DNA of 11,760 nt, from positions 1 to 11,760 of the forward strand of contig JAQGKH010000320.1 in NCBI GenBank assembly GCA_028290225.1. The letters run 5' to 3'. This document shows, in pieces, positions 1-6,761 of the stretch. This stretch comes from Devosia sp. Its GTDB lineage: Bacteria; Pseudomonadota; Alphaproteobacteria; Rhizobiales; Devosiaceae. The translations under genes were made by a program, and so were the position numbers. The notes below the pieces were generated by a model, which did no database searches, had not been told where the DNA came from, and worked only from the letters and a program-made list of their open reading frames with translations. The first letter of the stretch is position 1; each line of letters begins with the position of its first letter.

Positions 1-1079
1 AGGCGCTGGCTATCGTAAACGGCAACTCTGGCAACGAGAACATGCAGAAAGCCAGCGAGTTCCTGCGGGCGGTGATCCGGGCCGCCGACGAACGGCTGGG
101 CAACGGCGTGGTTGAACAGCGCAACGCTGCCACAGCCCTGCGTTGGGCAACATTGCTGGGAGCGCTGGTTATCGTGGGCGTGGTGGGCGGATCAGCCTGG
201 ACCGTTGTTGCTTACACCCGCGAGATTGCCGCGGCGCGGCGCCAAGTCGAACAAGCCAACGAGAGCCTGGAAGCGCGGGTGCGGGAACGCACGGCTGATC
301 TGGGCAAGGCGAACGAGGAGATCCAGCGTTTCGCCTATATCGTGACGCACGACTTGCGGGCTCCTTTGGTCAACATCATGGGTTTCACCAGCGAGCTGGA
401 AAGCAGCATAGCCACGCTGCGCGACTATATGGGCGGGCGCGAAGAAGCGAACGATCCCAAATTTGCCGAAGCGCGGCTTGCCGCCACCGAGGACCTTCCT
501 GAAGCCATCGGCTTTATCCGCTCTTCAACCCGCAAGATGGACGCACTGATCAACGCCATCCTGAAAATCTCGCGTGAAGGCCGGCGTCAGCTCAAGCCCG
601 AAACGCTCAATCTTGCCGAGATCATCGACGCGTCGGTGAGCGCCATTCAGCATCAGGTCACCGAGAATGGCGGGGCCGTGACCACGGAGGTCAAGGTGGC
701 GCGCCTCGTCACCGACCGGCTGTCGCTGGAGCAGGTATTGGGCAATCTGCTCGATAACGCGGTCAAGTACCAGGAACCTGGCCGACCGCTTACTGTTGCG
801 ATCCGCGCCGTCGCCGCGGAGCGCAATCGCCTCGACATCGAAGTGCAGGACAATGGCCGCGGCATTGCGGCGACGGACCATGAACGCGTCTTCGAACTTT
901 TCCGCCGCTCTGGTGCCCAGAACCAGCCTGGCGAAGGCATTGGGCTCGCCCATGTGCGCACCGTGGTGCGCAGCCTTGGCGGGGAAATCACCCTGTCCTC
1001 GCAGCTGGGCGTCGGAACCACCTTCACCATCAATTTACCGCGCGATCTGCGCAATTATCTCGGGAGCAACGCCAAATGA
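1..1079 (+). CDS. Membrane sensor histidine kinase, 5'-partial
   Basis: This is a sensor kinase that would autophosphorylate on His and pass phosphate to receiver domains. The frame is open to the window edge (codons from base 3), so the gene starts upstream and the ATG at 42 is probably internal. Counting from that ATG, the order is the end of a periplasmic helical sensor region (CHASE3-like), a membrane segment at about 34-57, a short coiled coil at about 62-98, the HisKA H-box FAYIVTHDLRAPL with His103, and a HATPase_c domain. The ATPase shows the N-box LGNLLDNAVKY, G1 DNGRGIA and G2 GEGIGLAHV followed by GVGTTFTINLP. About 30 extra residues separate the two helices of the dimerisation domain. 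The stop overlaps the next start as ATGA, so translation is probably coupled. Kinase identity is certain; the CHASE3 call rests on few residues and the signal is unknown. Confidence 0.93.
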   Translation, partial: ALAIVNGNSGNENMQKASEFLRAVIRAADERLGNGVVEQRNAATALRWATLLGALVIVGVVGGSAWTVVAYTREIAAARRQVEQANESLEARVRERTADLGKANEEIQRFAYIVTHDLRAPLVNIMGFTSELESSIATLRDYMGGREEANDPKFAEARLAATEDLPEAIGFIRSSTRKMDALINAILKISREGRRQLKPETLNLAEIIDASVSAIQHQVTENGGAVTTEVKVARLVTDRLSLEQVLGNLLDNAVKYQEPGRPLTVAIRAVAAERNRLDIEVQDNGRGIAATDHERVFELFRRSGAQNQPGEGIGLAHVRTVVRSLGGEITLSSQLGVGTTFTINLPRDLRNYLGSNAK

Positions 1080-1519
1080 ACTCCGGTACACCCGTCACCA
1101 TCATCATGATCGAGGATGACGAGGGGCACGCTCGGCTGATCGAGAAGAACATTCGCCGCGCCGGCGTCAGCAACCAGATCATCCCCTTTACCGACGGCAC
1201 TTCGGCGCTCCACTACCTGATGGGAGCCGACGGCAGCGGCCAGGTCAGCAGTGGGCGGCAGTTGCTGATCCTGCTCGATCTGAACCTGCCCGACATGACG
1301 GGCGTCGACATCCTCGAAAAGGTCAAGAACAACGAGCACACCCGCCGCTCACCCGTGGTGGTTTTGACCACCACCGACGATCAGCGCGAAATCCAGCGTT
1401 GCTATGACCTTGGGGCCAATGTCTATATCACCAAGCCAGTAGACTATGACGGGTTTGCCAATGCGATTCGGCAGCTCGGATTGTTCTTCTCGGTGATCCA
1501 GGTTCCGGAAGCCGATTAA
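1076..1519 (+). CDS. Single-domain response regulator (Rcp1-like)
   Basis: This 147-residue protein is a receiver domain with no output domain. The acidic pocket is E13-D14-D15, the phospho-acceptor is D68 in LLDLNLPD, the switch Thr is T98 in VVLTTTDD, and the conserved Lys is K120 in ITKPVDYDGF. The long beta3 lead-in and the C-terminal FANAIRQLGLFF resemble Rcp1-type regulators, which usually serve phytochrome-like or CHASE-type kinases. Its start codon overlaps the stop of the upstream kinase, and GGGAG lies about 10 bases before it. That makes the upstream kinase the likely phosphodonor. It probably acts as a phosphate shuttle or sink, or by protein-protein contact. The family call is firm; the partner and role are inferred. 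Confidence 0.93.
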   Translation: MNSGTPVTIIMIEDDEGHARLIEKNIRRAGVSNQIIPFTDGTSALHYLMGADGSGQVSSGRQLLILLDLNLPDMTGVDILEKVKNNEHTRRSPVVVLTTTDDQREIQRCYDLGANVYITKPVDYDGFANAIRQLGLFFSVIQVPEAD

Positions 1520-1522
1520 GCC

Positions 1523-2560
1523 ATGCCGAACCGCACGCCCTATGTGCTCTACATCGATGACGATGCTGGCCTTGCACGCCTCGTGCAGAAGGCGATGGAG
1601 CGGCGCGGCTACCTTTTCGAGCATGCCGCGACGGGCGAGGCTGGGATGGCGCGGATCGCCCAGGGCGGGATCGACGTGGTGGCGCTGGACCATAACCTGC
1701 CCACCGGCACCGGCCTGGATGTGCTGTCCGAGATAGCAAAGATGCCGGACCGCCCCGCCGTGGTTTATGTCACCGGCACCGTCGAAACAGCTGTAGCGGT
1801 GGCCGCCCTCAAGGCGGGTGCTGCCGACTATGTGCTGAAAACCGTCGATACCGACTTCCTTGAACTGCTGAGCAGCGCCATCGCTCACGCCATCGACCTG
1901 CTGCGGCTGAACCGCGCCAAAGCCAAGGCCGAGCAAGAAATGCGCGAAGCCAAGGACCGTGCCGAAACCCTGCTGGGCGAAGTCAATCATCGCGTGGCCA
2001 ACAGCCTGGCGATGGTGGCGGCGCTGGTGGGCCTGCAGGCCAATGCTACCACCAACGAGGAAGCCAAGAGCGCCCTGGCGGAAACCCAGGCCCGCATCCA
2101 GGCGATTGCCGGCGTGCATCGCCACCTCTACACCACCGACGATGTGCGCTCGGTCCATATCGGGGAATATCTGCAAAGCCTCGCCAGCGAACTCGAAACC
2201 TCGATGCAGGCTGCAGGCAGCGCTTCACGCATCCTCGTGAACGGGGAAAATATCTCCATTCCCACCGAAAAGGCGGCCTCGGTCGGGGTTATCGTCACCG
2301 AACTGGTGACCAATGCGATCAAATACGCCTATGGCCCCGACACGGGCGGCGAAGTGCGCATCAGCGTGGCGCGTAGCGGCGACGTCATCGACCTGTCGGT
2401 GGAAGATGATGGCATTGGCTGGAACGGGGCTGGCAAGCCGCAGGGCACGGGGCTGGGCAGCCGGATCGTCAAGGCCATGGCGCATGGGCTGGGCGGCACC
2501 GTCGCCTATCAGGCCGAGGGTCGCGGCACCCGCGTGTCCCTGCAGTTCTCTGCCTCGTAA
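1523..2560 (+). CDS. Hybrid receiver-HisKA_2 histidine kinase
   Basis: This 345-residue cytosolic protein has an N-terminal receiver followed by a kinase core. In the receiver (about 7-120) the acidic pocket is D12-D13-D14, the phospho-acceptor is D56 in ALDHNLP, the switch Thr is T84, and K106 is followed by Thr instead of the usual Pro. A helical linker (about 120-150) leads to a HisKA_2 H-box, LLGEVNHRVANSL, with the predicted phospho-His at H156. The HATPase domain has the N-box VTELVTNAIKYAYG, G1 EDDGIGW and G2 GTGLGSRIV. The WxE signature of HWE kinases was not seen, so HisKA_2 fits better. The gene starts 3 bases after the preceding stop and is surely in the same operon. Receiver phosphorylation by the first kinase probably tunes this one. 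HisKA_2/HWE kinases often act on PhyR in alphaproteobacteria; that target is only a possibility here. Confidence 0.9.
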   Translation: MPNRTPYVLYIDDDAGLARLVQKAMERRGYLFEHAATGEAGMARIAQGGIDVVALDHNLPTGTGLDVLSEIAKMPDRPAVVYVTGTVETAVAVAALKAGAADYVLKTVDTDFLELLSSAIAHAIDLLRLNRAKAKAEQEMREAKDRAETLLGEVNHRVANSLAMVAALVGLQANATTNEEAKSALAETQARIQAIAGVHRHLYTTDDVRSVHIGEYLQSLASELETSMQAAGSASRILVNGENISIPTEKAASVGVIVTELVTNAIKYAYGPDTGGEVRISVARSGDVIDLSVEDDGIGWNGAGKPQGTGLGSRIVKAMAHGLGGTVAYQAEGRGTRVSLQFSAS

Positions 2561-2562
2561 AA

Positions 2563-2957
2563 GGCGCCAGTTGACCTATAAGCCGGGTTCTGTAGGGCAC
2601 TGCGCTTGCGCGCGGTACGTGGTGACCATTCATCTAGGGCGCCTGTTGCCAAGCGCCTCCTGCAACCAACCCGGATGATCTGGCCTCAAAACCGGCTGGG
2701 GCATGAAGCCCCGCGTCATCCCTATTTGGTCTTGCTCCCGGTGGGGTTTACCGTGCGGTCCCCATTGCTGGGTCCCCGGTGCGCTCTTACCGCACCCTTT
2801 CATCCTTACTCCGGCGCGCCGGAGCGGTTTGCTTTCTGTGGCACTTTCCCTGAGGTCGCCCTCGCCGGGCGTTACCCGGCACCGTGTTTCGAAGGAGCCC
2901 GGACTTTCCTCTCCCGGGTGGTTACCCACCCGGCAGCGGCCACCCGGTCAACTGGCA
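2563..2957 (-). ncRNA. rnpB: RNase P RNA (bacterial type A)
   Basis: This is the catalytic RNA of RNase P, which cleaves 5' leaders from pre-tRNAs. Read on the minus strand it has the diagnostic GAGGAAAGTCCGGGCTCC (positions 2911-2894) and its long-range P4 partner AGAACCCGGCTTAT near the 3' end (2591-2578). Also present are CAGGGAAAGTGCCACAGAAA, the ATGAAAGGGTGCGGTAAGAG block, and GGTAAACCCCACC (2752-2740) with the GGU that binds tRNA CCA. The ends pair as an 11-bp P1 helix: GCCAGTTGACC (2956-2946) with GGTCAACTGGC (2576-2566). The exact 5' end is uncertain by about 6 bases, because GGCGC at 2962-2958 could extend P1 but the likely promoter places initiation near 2956. The T-run TTTT (2562-2559) follows directly and overlaps the kinase stop codon. 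Confidence 0.97.
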
Positions 2958-2962
2958 GCGCC

Positions 2963-2992
2963 ATGTAGGGAGGGATCACCCCTGCCGTCAAG
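2963..2992 (-). promoter_or_regulatory. Probable rnpB promoter
   Basis: On the minus strand CTTGAC (2992-2987) is followed, counting from TTGACG, by a 17-bp spacer and CTACAT (2968-2963). This is close to the CTTGAC-N17-CTATAT housekeeping promoter pattern known from rhizobia. Initiation about 7 bases after the -10 hexamer falls at the start of the P1 helix of rnpB, as expected for a stable RNA. The -35 element contains the TGA stop (2990-2988) of the upstream TerB-DnaJ gene. Confidence 0.75.
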
Positions 2993-3743
2993 CATCGACC
3001 GGCAGCAGCGGCTGTACGCGCGGCTTGGTGATCGCCTGATAGGCCAGGTTGATCGTCGCCATGCGCGCCGTGGCTACCTCGATCAGGTCCTCGGGCACAC
3101 CCTTGGCGATCAGGCGGTCGGGGTGATGCTCGGCCACCAGCACCCGATAAACGCGGCGCACCTCCTCGGGTGGCGCATCAGGCGTCAGCCCCAGCACCAG
3201 ATATGGGTCCAGATCGCTGTCGAGCATCACATGCTGGGCGGAAATCTGCTCGAACCGCGCTTCATCAAAACCGAAGATGGTGCTGACGGAATGGAGATAA
3301 TCCAGCTCGGCCTCATGCACCATGCCATCGGCCGTGGCGATGAAGAAGAGGCTGTCGAGCACATGCTCGAGCGTGTCGGGACTGTCCGAAAAGAAGCGCC
3401 CGATCTTGCGGGCATAGCTTTCAAAACCCGCCACATCCTGCTTGGCGAGATTGAACAGGCGCTCCACCTGCGGCTCCTGCCCCTGGCTCACCTCCACCGT
3501 CGCATTGAAGGCCCGCACTTCCGATGCGGTCACCGCCCCATCGGCCACGGCCATCTTGGCCGCCAGCGCAATCAGCGCCAGCGTGAACGCGGCATCGCGC
3601 CCTCCCGGCAGCCAGGTGTCGGGATCAAGCACATTGGCAACTGAGCCTGCCAGGCCGGTGCGGCGCGTGAACGAGCCCAGGAACGCCGACAGTTTCTGCC
3701 AGCGATCCTTGTTCTCCTCCGCCTTGCGGACACAGCACAGCAT
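2988..3743 (-). CDS. TerB-DnaJ domain protein (DjlA-like co-chaperone)
   Basis: This 251-residue protein combines a helical TerB-like domain (about 52-165, with the acidic-helix motif MAVADGAVTASEV and its repeat IATADGMVHEAEL) with a C-terminal J domain (about 179-238). The J domain carries the HPD tripeptide at 207-209, so it should stimulate the ATPase of a DnaK-type Hsp70. The layout is that of DjlA-like proteins, but no convincing N-terminal membrane anchor is visible, so it is probably cytosolic. The start is supported by AGGAGGT (3757-3751), 7 bases before the ATG. It lies downstream of the Pro/Ala-rich gene on the same strand, with a 106-base gap, and its stop sits inside the likely rnpB promoter. 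The client or substrate is unknown. Confidence 0.88.
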   Translation of the reverse strand: MLCCVRKAEENKDRWQKLSAFLGSFTRRTGLAGSVANVLDPDTWLPGGRDAAFTLALIALAAKMAVADGAVTASEVRAFNATVEVSQGQEPQVERLFNLAKQDVAGFESYARKIGRFFSDSPDTLEHVLDSLFFIATADGMVHEAELDYLHSVSTIFGFDEARFEQISAQHVMLDSDLDPYLVLGLTPDAPPEEVRRVYRVLVAEHHPDRLIAKGVPEDLIEVATARMATINLAYQAITKPRVQPLLPVDA

Positions 3744-3849
3744 TTACGGCACCTCCTGGGAGCTCGGGCGAGCGACTCGCCACCCAACCGGCTCGAAAAC
3801 TAGCGGGAGCGCCTCGGCGCGTCCATCAGTGGGGACGCATGCCTGTCCT
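3744..3849 (-). promoter_or_regulatory. Hairpin-rich leader of the TerB-DnaJ gene
   Basis: This 106-base gap contains three inverted repeats. GCGTCC/GGACGC (3819-3824 with 3833-3838) and an imperfect GGAGCGC/GCGCGTCC stem (3806-3824) share bases and so exclude each other. GGCGAG-CGA-CTCGCC (3767-3781) lies just before the Shine-Dalgarno sequence. On the minus strand the second stem is followed after 7 bases by TTTT (3799-3796), so it could be a weak terminator of the upstream gene. Six-base stems occur often by chance in GC-rich DNA, so function is uncertain. No clear promoter hexamers were recognised. Confidence 0.35.
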
Positions 3850-4731
3850 TCAGCGGAAGGGCACGAAGAATTCTTCGTTGGCCGGCCCGATCAAGCGATC
3901 GCGGCGGGGGCGCACCGGCTCTTCAGGATAATATTCCTGCTCGAAATCGGCATCGCTACCGGACCGCGCCTGACGCTGGCTGAGGAATTCCGAAAGCGGA
4001 CCCGATTCCCAGTCCTCCAGATCCTCGGCACCGATGCTGCCCCGTTCGCCAAACACGACCTCGGGCGGGATCACCACGGGCTCTTCGCGCGGGGTGACCG
4101 ACGCCACTGGAACCTGCTGGGGCCTTGGGCGCATGGATAGGGGCATGGGGACCGGGGCCACTTTGGTGGGCGGCAGGGCGGCAACATCGACCGGACCCAG
4201 CGTCGGCCCCACCGGTGCGGGGGGAACTCCGACCACCGGAGCGGCGGGGGCCTGGGTCGACGCCGGAGCGGCAACCGCTACGCCAGCCGGGGCCACTGGG
4301 GGCGCCGCCGGTGCCGGCTTGGCCGCAGCCACCGGAGCGGGGGCGGCCGGGGGCGCAGCTGGCGCCGGCCTGGCTGCAGCCACTGGCTCTGGAGCGTCGG
4401 GGCCCGTGATATAGGAGGGCAGCTTCTTACCTGACTGAAGGAACGAATCCACCGGATCGGCGGCCTTGCCGCCGGGAGCAGCGGCAACCGTCTGGGGCCT
4501 GGGCGCGGGCGCCGGCCTTGGTTGAGGAGCGGCCGGGGGGGCGCTGGCAACTGTTTCCTTCACCGGCGTTGCGGCAGGCTCGGGCTCGAGTGGCGTTTGG
4601 GGGGAGACTACGGCAACCCGCTCCGGCTCGCCCAGGAACTGGGCCGACAGCAGGTCGGCGGCAGGCACGCCGACAACAACGAAAAGGCCGGCCCAAGCCA
4701 GGCCATTGGTGACACGACGGTCGATCTTCAT
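3850..4731 (-). CDS. Membrane-anchored Pro/Ala-rich hypothetical protein
   Basis: I cannot assign a function. The 293-residue protein begins with a short basic stretch (MKIDRR) and a single hydrophobic segment at about 10-30, which looks like an uncleaved signal anchor with the rest outside the cytoplasm. A long Pro/Ala/Val-rich disordered region follows, interrupted by a more ordered block containing VDSFLQSGKKLPSYITGPD. An acidic part follows (GAEDLEDWESGPLSEFLSQR), and the protein ends with DRLIGPANEEFFVPFR (278-293). These non-repetitive blocks are the probable functional parts, the linker a spacer across the periplasm or wall. A GTG 12 codons upstream (4767) is also in frame, but the ATG at 4731 puts a normal N-region before the hydrophobic segment; the Shine-Dalgarno is weak for either. 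It may be cotranscribed with the TerB-DnaJ gene. Confidence 0.75.
   Translation of the reverse strand: MKIDRRVTNGLAWAGLFVVVGVPAADLLSAQFLGEPERVAVVSPQTPLEPEPAATPVKETVASAPPAAPQPRPAPAPRPQTVAAAPGGKAADPVDSFLQSGKKLPSYITGPDAPEPVAAARPAPAAPPAAPAPVAAAKPAPAAPPVAPAGVAVAAPASTQAPAAPVVGVPPAPVGPTLGPVDVAALPPTKVAPVPMPLSMRPRPQQVPVASVTPREEPVVIPPEVVFGERGSIGAEDLEDWESGPLSEFLSQRQARSGSDADFEQEYYPEEPVRPRRDRLIGPANEEFFVPFR
4285..4386 (-). repeat. Two-copy 51-bp tandem coding repeat
   Basis: Two adjacent in-frame 51-bp units (4336-4386 and 4285-4335) encode 17-residue copies, PVAAARPAPAAPPAAPA and PVAAAKPAPAAPPVAPA, that differ at two residues. They lie in the disordered linker of the Pro/Ala-rich protein. Synonymous differences between the copies show that the duplication is not recent. 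Confidence 0.8.
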
Positions 4732-4832
4732 GTTCTCAAAACCCTGTTGCCCCGCCCTCGAAGCCACGCAGAAAGCCCGTTTTCATGGCCTTTTCAAGGA
4801 AGAGCTGCCACGCCGGCACATAAGCGGCATGC

Positions 4833-4853
4833 ACCTGAACGGAACCTGAACGG
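4833..4853. promoter_or_regulatory. 11-bp-period direct repeat, candidate activator site
   Basis: ACCTGAACGG occurs twice, at 4833-4842 and 4844-4853, spaced by exactly 11 bp, about one helical turn. The site lies about 100 bp upstream of the Pro/Ala-rich gene and downstream of metF. Tandem half-sites with 11-bp spacing are typical of OmpR/PhoB-family regulators, so a two-component regulator is plausible. No matching consensus was recognised with certainty. Confidence 0.45.
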
Positions 4854-4890
4854 CGCGCCTTCATGGCAACAGATCATGGTTAAGGCAAGA

Positions 4891-5787
4891 TTAATTGGCC
4901 CGCCGGCCCAGCAGGCGAGCCAGGGCCAGAACCAGATTGGAGCGATTGAGCGTATAAAAGTGAAACGCGGTGACCCCCTCGTCGAGCAGCTCGGTGACCT
5001 GTTCTGCCGCTACGGCCGAGGCAACCAAGGCGTGGGTTTCGGGATCGTCTTCCAGTCCCTCGAACCGCTCGGCCATCCAGAGCGGGATGGACGCGCCGCA
5101 GCGCGCGGCAAAGCCCGAAATCTGCTTGAAGCTGTGGATGGGCTGGATGCCCGGGATGATCGGCGCGGTTATCCCCGCCGCCCGAGCACGCTCGAGGTAG
5201 CGCAGGTAATCGGCGTTGTTGAAGAACATCTGCGTGATGGCGCGGGTAGCACCGGCATCGAGCTTGCTTTTGAGGTTGTCGATATCGCTCTGCCAATCGG
5301 GGCTTTGCGGATGCCGCTCGGGATAGGCGGCCACGGAAATATCGAAATCACCAATGCGCCGGATGCCGGCAACGAGGTCCGCCGCATTGCGATAGCCTTG
5401 GGGATGGGGCGTGAAGGGCTGGCCGACGCCCTCGGGTGGATCGCCGCGCAGCGCCACGATGCGGTTGACTCCCGCTGCCTGGTAGGCGCGCACCACCGCA
5501 TCGACCTCGTCCCTCGACGCGCCGACGCAGGTCAGATGCGCTGCGGCATCGACCCCGGTTTCGGCTGTGATGCTGGAAACCATGCGCAAGGTGCGTTCGC
5601 GCGTGGTGCCACCCGCCCCATAGGTCACCGAAACGAATTCGGGGTGAAGCGGGGCCAGCTTGTGCAGGCTGTCCCAGAAGCGCTCCTCGGTGGCATCGTT
5701 CTTGGGCGGGAAGAACTCAAAGGACAGGTGAAGCGGCGGGCGCTTTTCCGCGAGTTGCCGGCTGGTGCGGTCGCTGTCGTCGATCAT
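4891..5787 (-). CDS. metF: 5,10-methylenetetrahydrofolate reductase
   Basis: This FAD enzyme reduces 5,10-methylene-THF to 5-methyl-THF, the methyl donor for methionine synthesis. The 298 residues match the bacterial single-domain MetF length. The catalytic Glu is E24 in SFEFFPPK and the conserved Asp is D116 in ALRGDPP; their spacing of 92 residues equals that between Glu28 and Asp120 of the E. coli enzyme. Further family motifs are VTYGAGGTT, AHLTCVG, AYPERHP, ITQMFFN and IPGIQPI. The ATG lies 11 bases after the stop of the ArsR-methyltransferase gene, with GGAT just upstream, so the two form one operon and share control by the operator at 6762-6783. No terminator was seen after it. Confidence 0.97.
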   Translation of the reverse strand: MIDDSDRTSRQLAEKRPPLHLSFEFFPPKNDATEERFWDSLHKLAPLHPEFVSVTYGAGGTTRERTLRMVSSITAETGVDAAAHLTCVGASRDEVDAVVRAYQAAGVNRIVALRGDPPEGVGQPFTPHPQGYRNAADLVAGIRRIGDFDISVAAYPERHPQSPDWQSDIDNLKSKLDAGATRAITQMFFNNADYLRYLERARAAGITAPIIPGIQPIHSFKQISGFAARCGASIPLWMAERFEGLEDDPETHALVASAVAAEQVTELLDEGVTAFHFYTLNRSNLVLALARLLGRRAN

Positions 5788-5798
5788 GCTTTATCCAT

Positions 5799-6749
5799 TC
5801 AAGTTAAGTCGCACAGGCGCCACAGACAAACCGTCAAGCCACGCTCGGCAGTGTTGCTGGGAAATTCCCGTACCGTTTCCACCCGCAGTCCGGCACTGGT
5901 GGCCCAACCGCTCATCTGCGCCTGCGACAAACCGAGCCGGCGATGCGCATGCTCGCTGCGCAAAAATTCGAGATCATGGGGCGCGAAATCCACGATCACC
6001 ATCTGCCCGCCCGGCTTGAGCAACTGCCGCGCCGCCATCAGCATGCGGCCCGGATCATCGAAATAATGCAGCACCTGATGGAACACGATGGCATCGGCCG
6101 GGCCAAGCGCCCTGTCCAGTTCGGCAATATCGCCCAGCCGCACCTGGGCATGGCTCACGCCGGCCGAACCCAGCCGGGCTCGGGCGACGCTCAGCATTTC
6201 GCGGCTGGAATCAACGCCGATGCCGCGCTTGTAGCGAGGGGCCAGCAGCTGCAGCATGCGCCCCGTGCCGGTGCCCAGATCCAGCAGCACATCTACCGGT
6301 GCGGCCCGGAAGGCCTCGAGCACGGCCGCTTCAACCGCCGCTTCCGGAACATGCAGCGTTTTGAGCAGATCCCAGCTGCCAGCCACCTTGGCAAAGTAAT
6401 GCGCAGCCTGAGCCTGCTGGGCCGCCCGCACCTCGGCCTGACGCTGGCAATCGCGCTGCCGCTCCGGATCGGCAGCGTCCAGCCGCCCCACCAGCCACTG
6501 CGCAATGGCGCCCGCTTCCCCCGCCTGCGCCAGACCATAATAGGCCCAGGCCCCTTCGGCATTGCGTTCCACCAAGCCGGCGTCCGCCAGCAGCTTGAGA
6601 TGCCGCGACACCCGTGGCTGGCTCTGACCGAGAATTTCGGTGAGGTCCTTGACCGAATGATCGCCGCTGGCGAGCAAAGCCAGCAGGCGGAGGCGAGTTC
6701 CCTCGCCTGCCGCCTTGAACACCCCCACCAATTCAGACAGCTCCGCCAT
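5799..6749 (-). CDS. ArsR-type HTH / SAM methyltransferase fusion (SahR-like)
   Basis: This 316-residue protein joins an ArsR-type winged helix (about 8-75; recognition helix region GQSQPRVSRHLKLL and wing ERNAEGAWAYYGL) to a class I methyltransferase fold. Methyltransferase motif I is LLDLGTGTGRM (155-165) and the ribose-binding acidic residue is D180 in GIGVDSS. The ArsR metal-site cysteine motif was not seen, so metal sensing is unlikely. ArsR-methyltransferase fusions next to metF, metH or ahcY are known as SahR-type regulators that respond to S-adenosylhomocysteine; position directly upstream of metF fits that role. GAGGGG precedes the ATG by 3 bases, and a perfect palindrome lies just before that, suggesting autorepression. 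Whether the methyltransferase domain is catalytic or only a ligand sensor cannot be told. Confidence 0.88.
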   Translation of the reverse strand: MAELSELVGVFKAAGEGTRLRLLALLASGDHSVKDLTEILGQSQPRVSRHLKLLADAGLVERNAEGAWAYYGLAQAGEAGAIAQWLVGRLDAADPERQRDCQRQAEVRAAQQAQAAHYFAKVAGSWDLLKTLHVPEAAVEAAVLEAFRAAPVDVLLDLGTGTGRMLQLLAPRYKRGIGVDSSREMLSVARARLGSAGVSHAQVRLGDIAELDRALGPADAIVFHQVLHYFDDPGRMLMAARQLLKPGGQMVIVDFAPHDLEFLRSEHAHRRLGLSQAQMSGWATSAGLRVETVREFPSNTAERGLTVCLWRLCDLT

Positions 6750-6761
6750 TGCCCCTCGCGA

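Noticed and set aside
42..44. ATG at 42 as the true start of the first kinase
   Set aside because: The frame is open to the window edge, no Shine-Dalgarno precedes this ATG, and the residues before the membrane segment look like the tail of a sensor domain.
2606..3644. Open frames on both strands within and beside 2563-2957
   Set aside because: The region holds the conserved RNase P RNA core, and the plus-strand frame beyond it is antisense to the TerB-DnaJ gene.
4285..4386. CRISPR or mobile-element repeat
   Set aside because: The two units are adjacent, in frame, without spacers, and encode a Pro/Ala-rich linker.
4522..6066. Long plus-strand open frame of 514 codons across the metF region
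   Set aside because: It is antisense to metF and its neighbours, which have clear family motifs. High GC keeps opposite-strand frames open, and the product has no recognisable domain.
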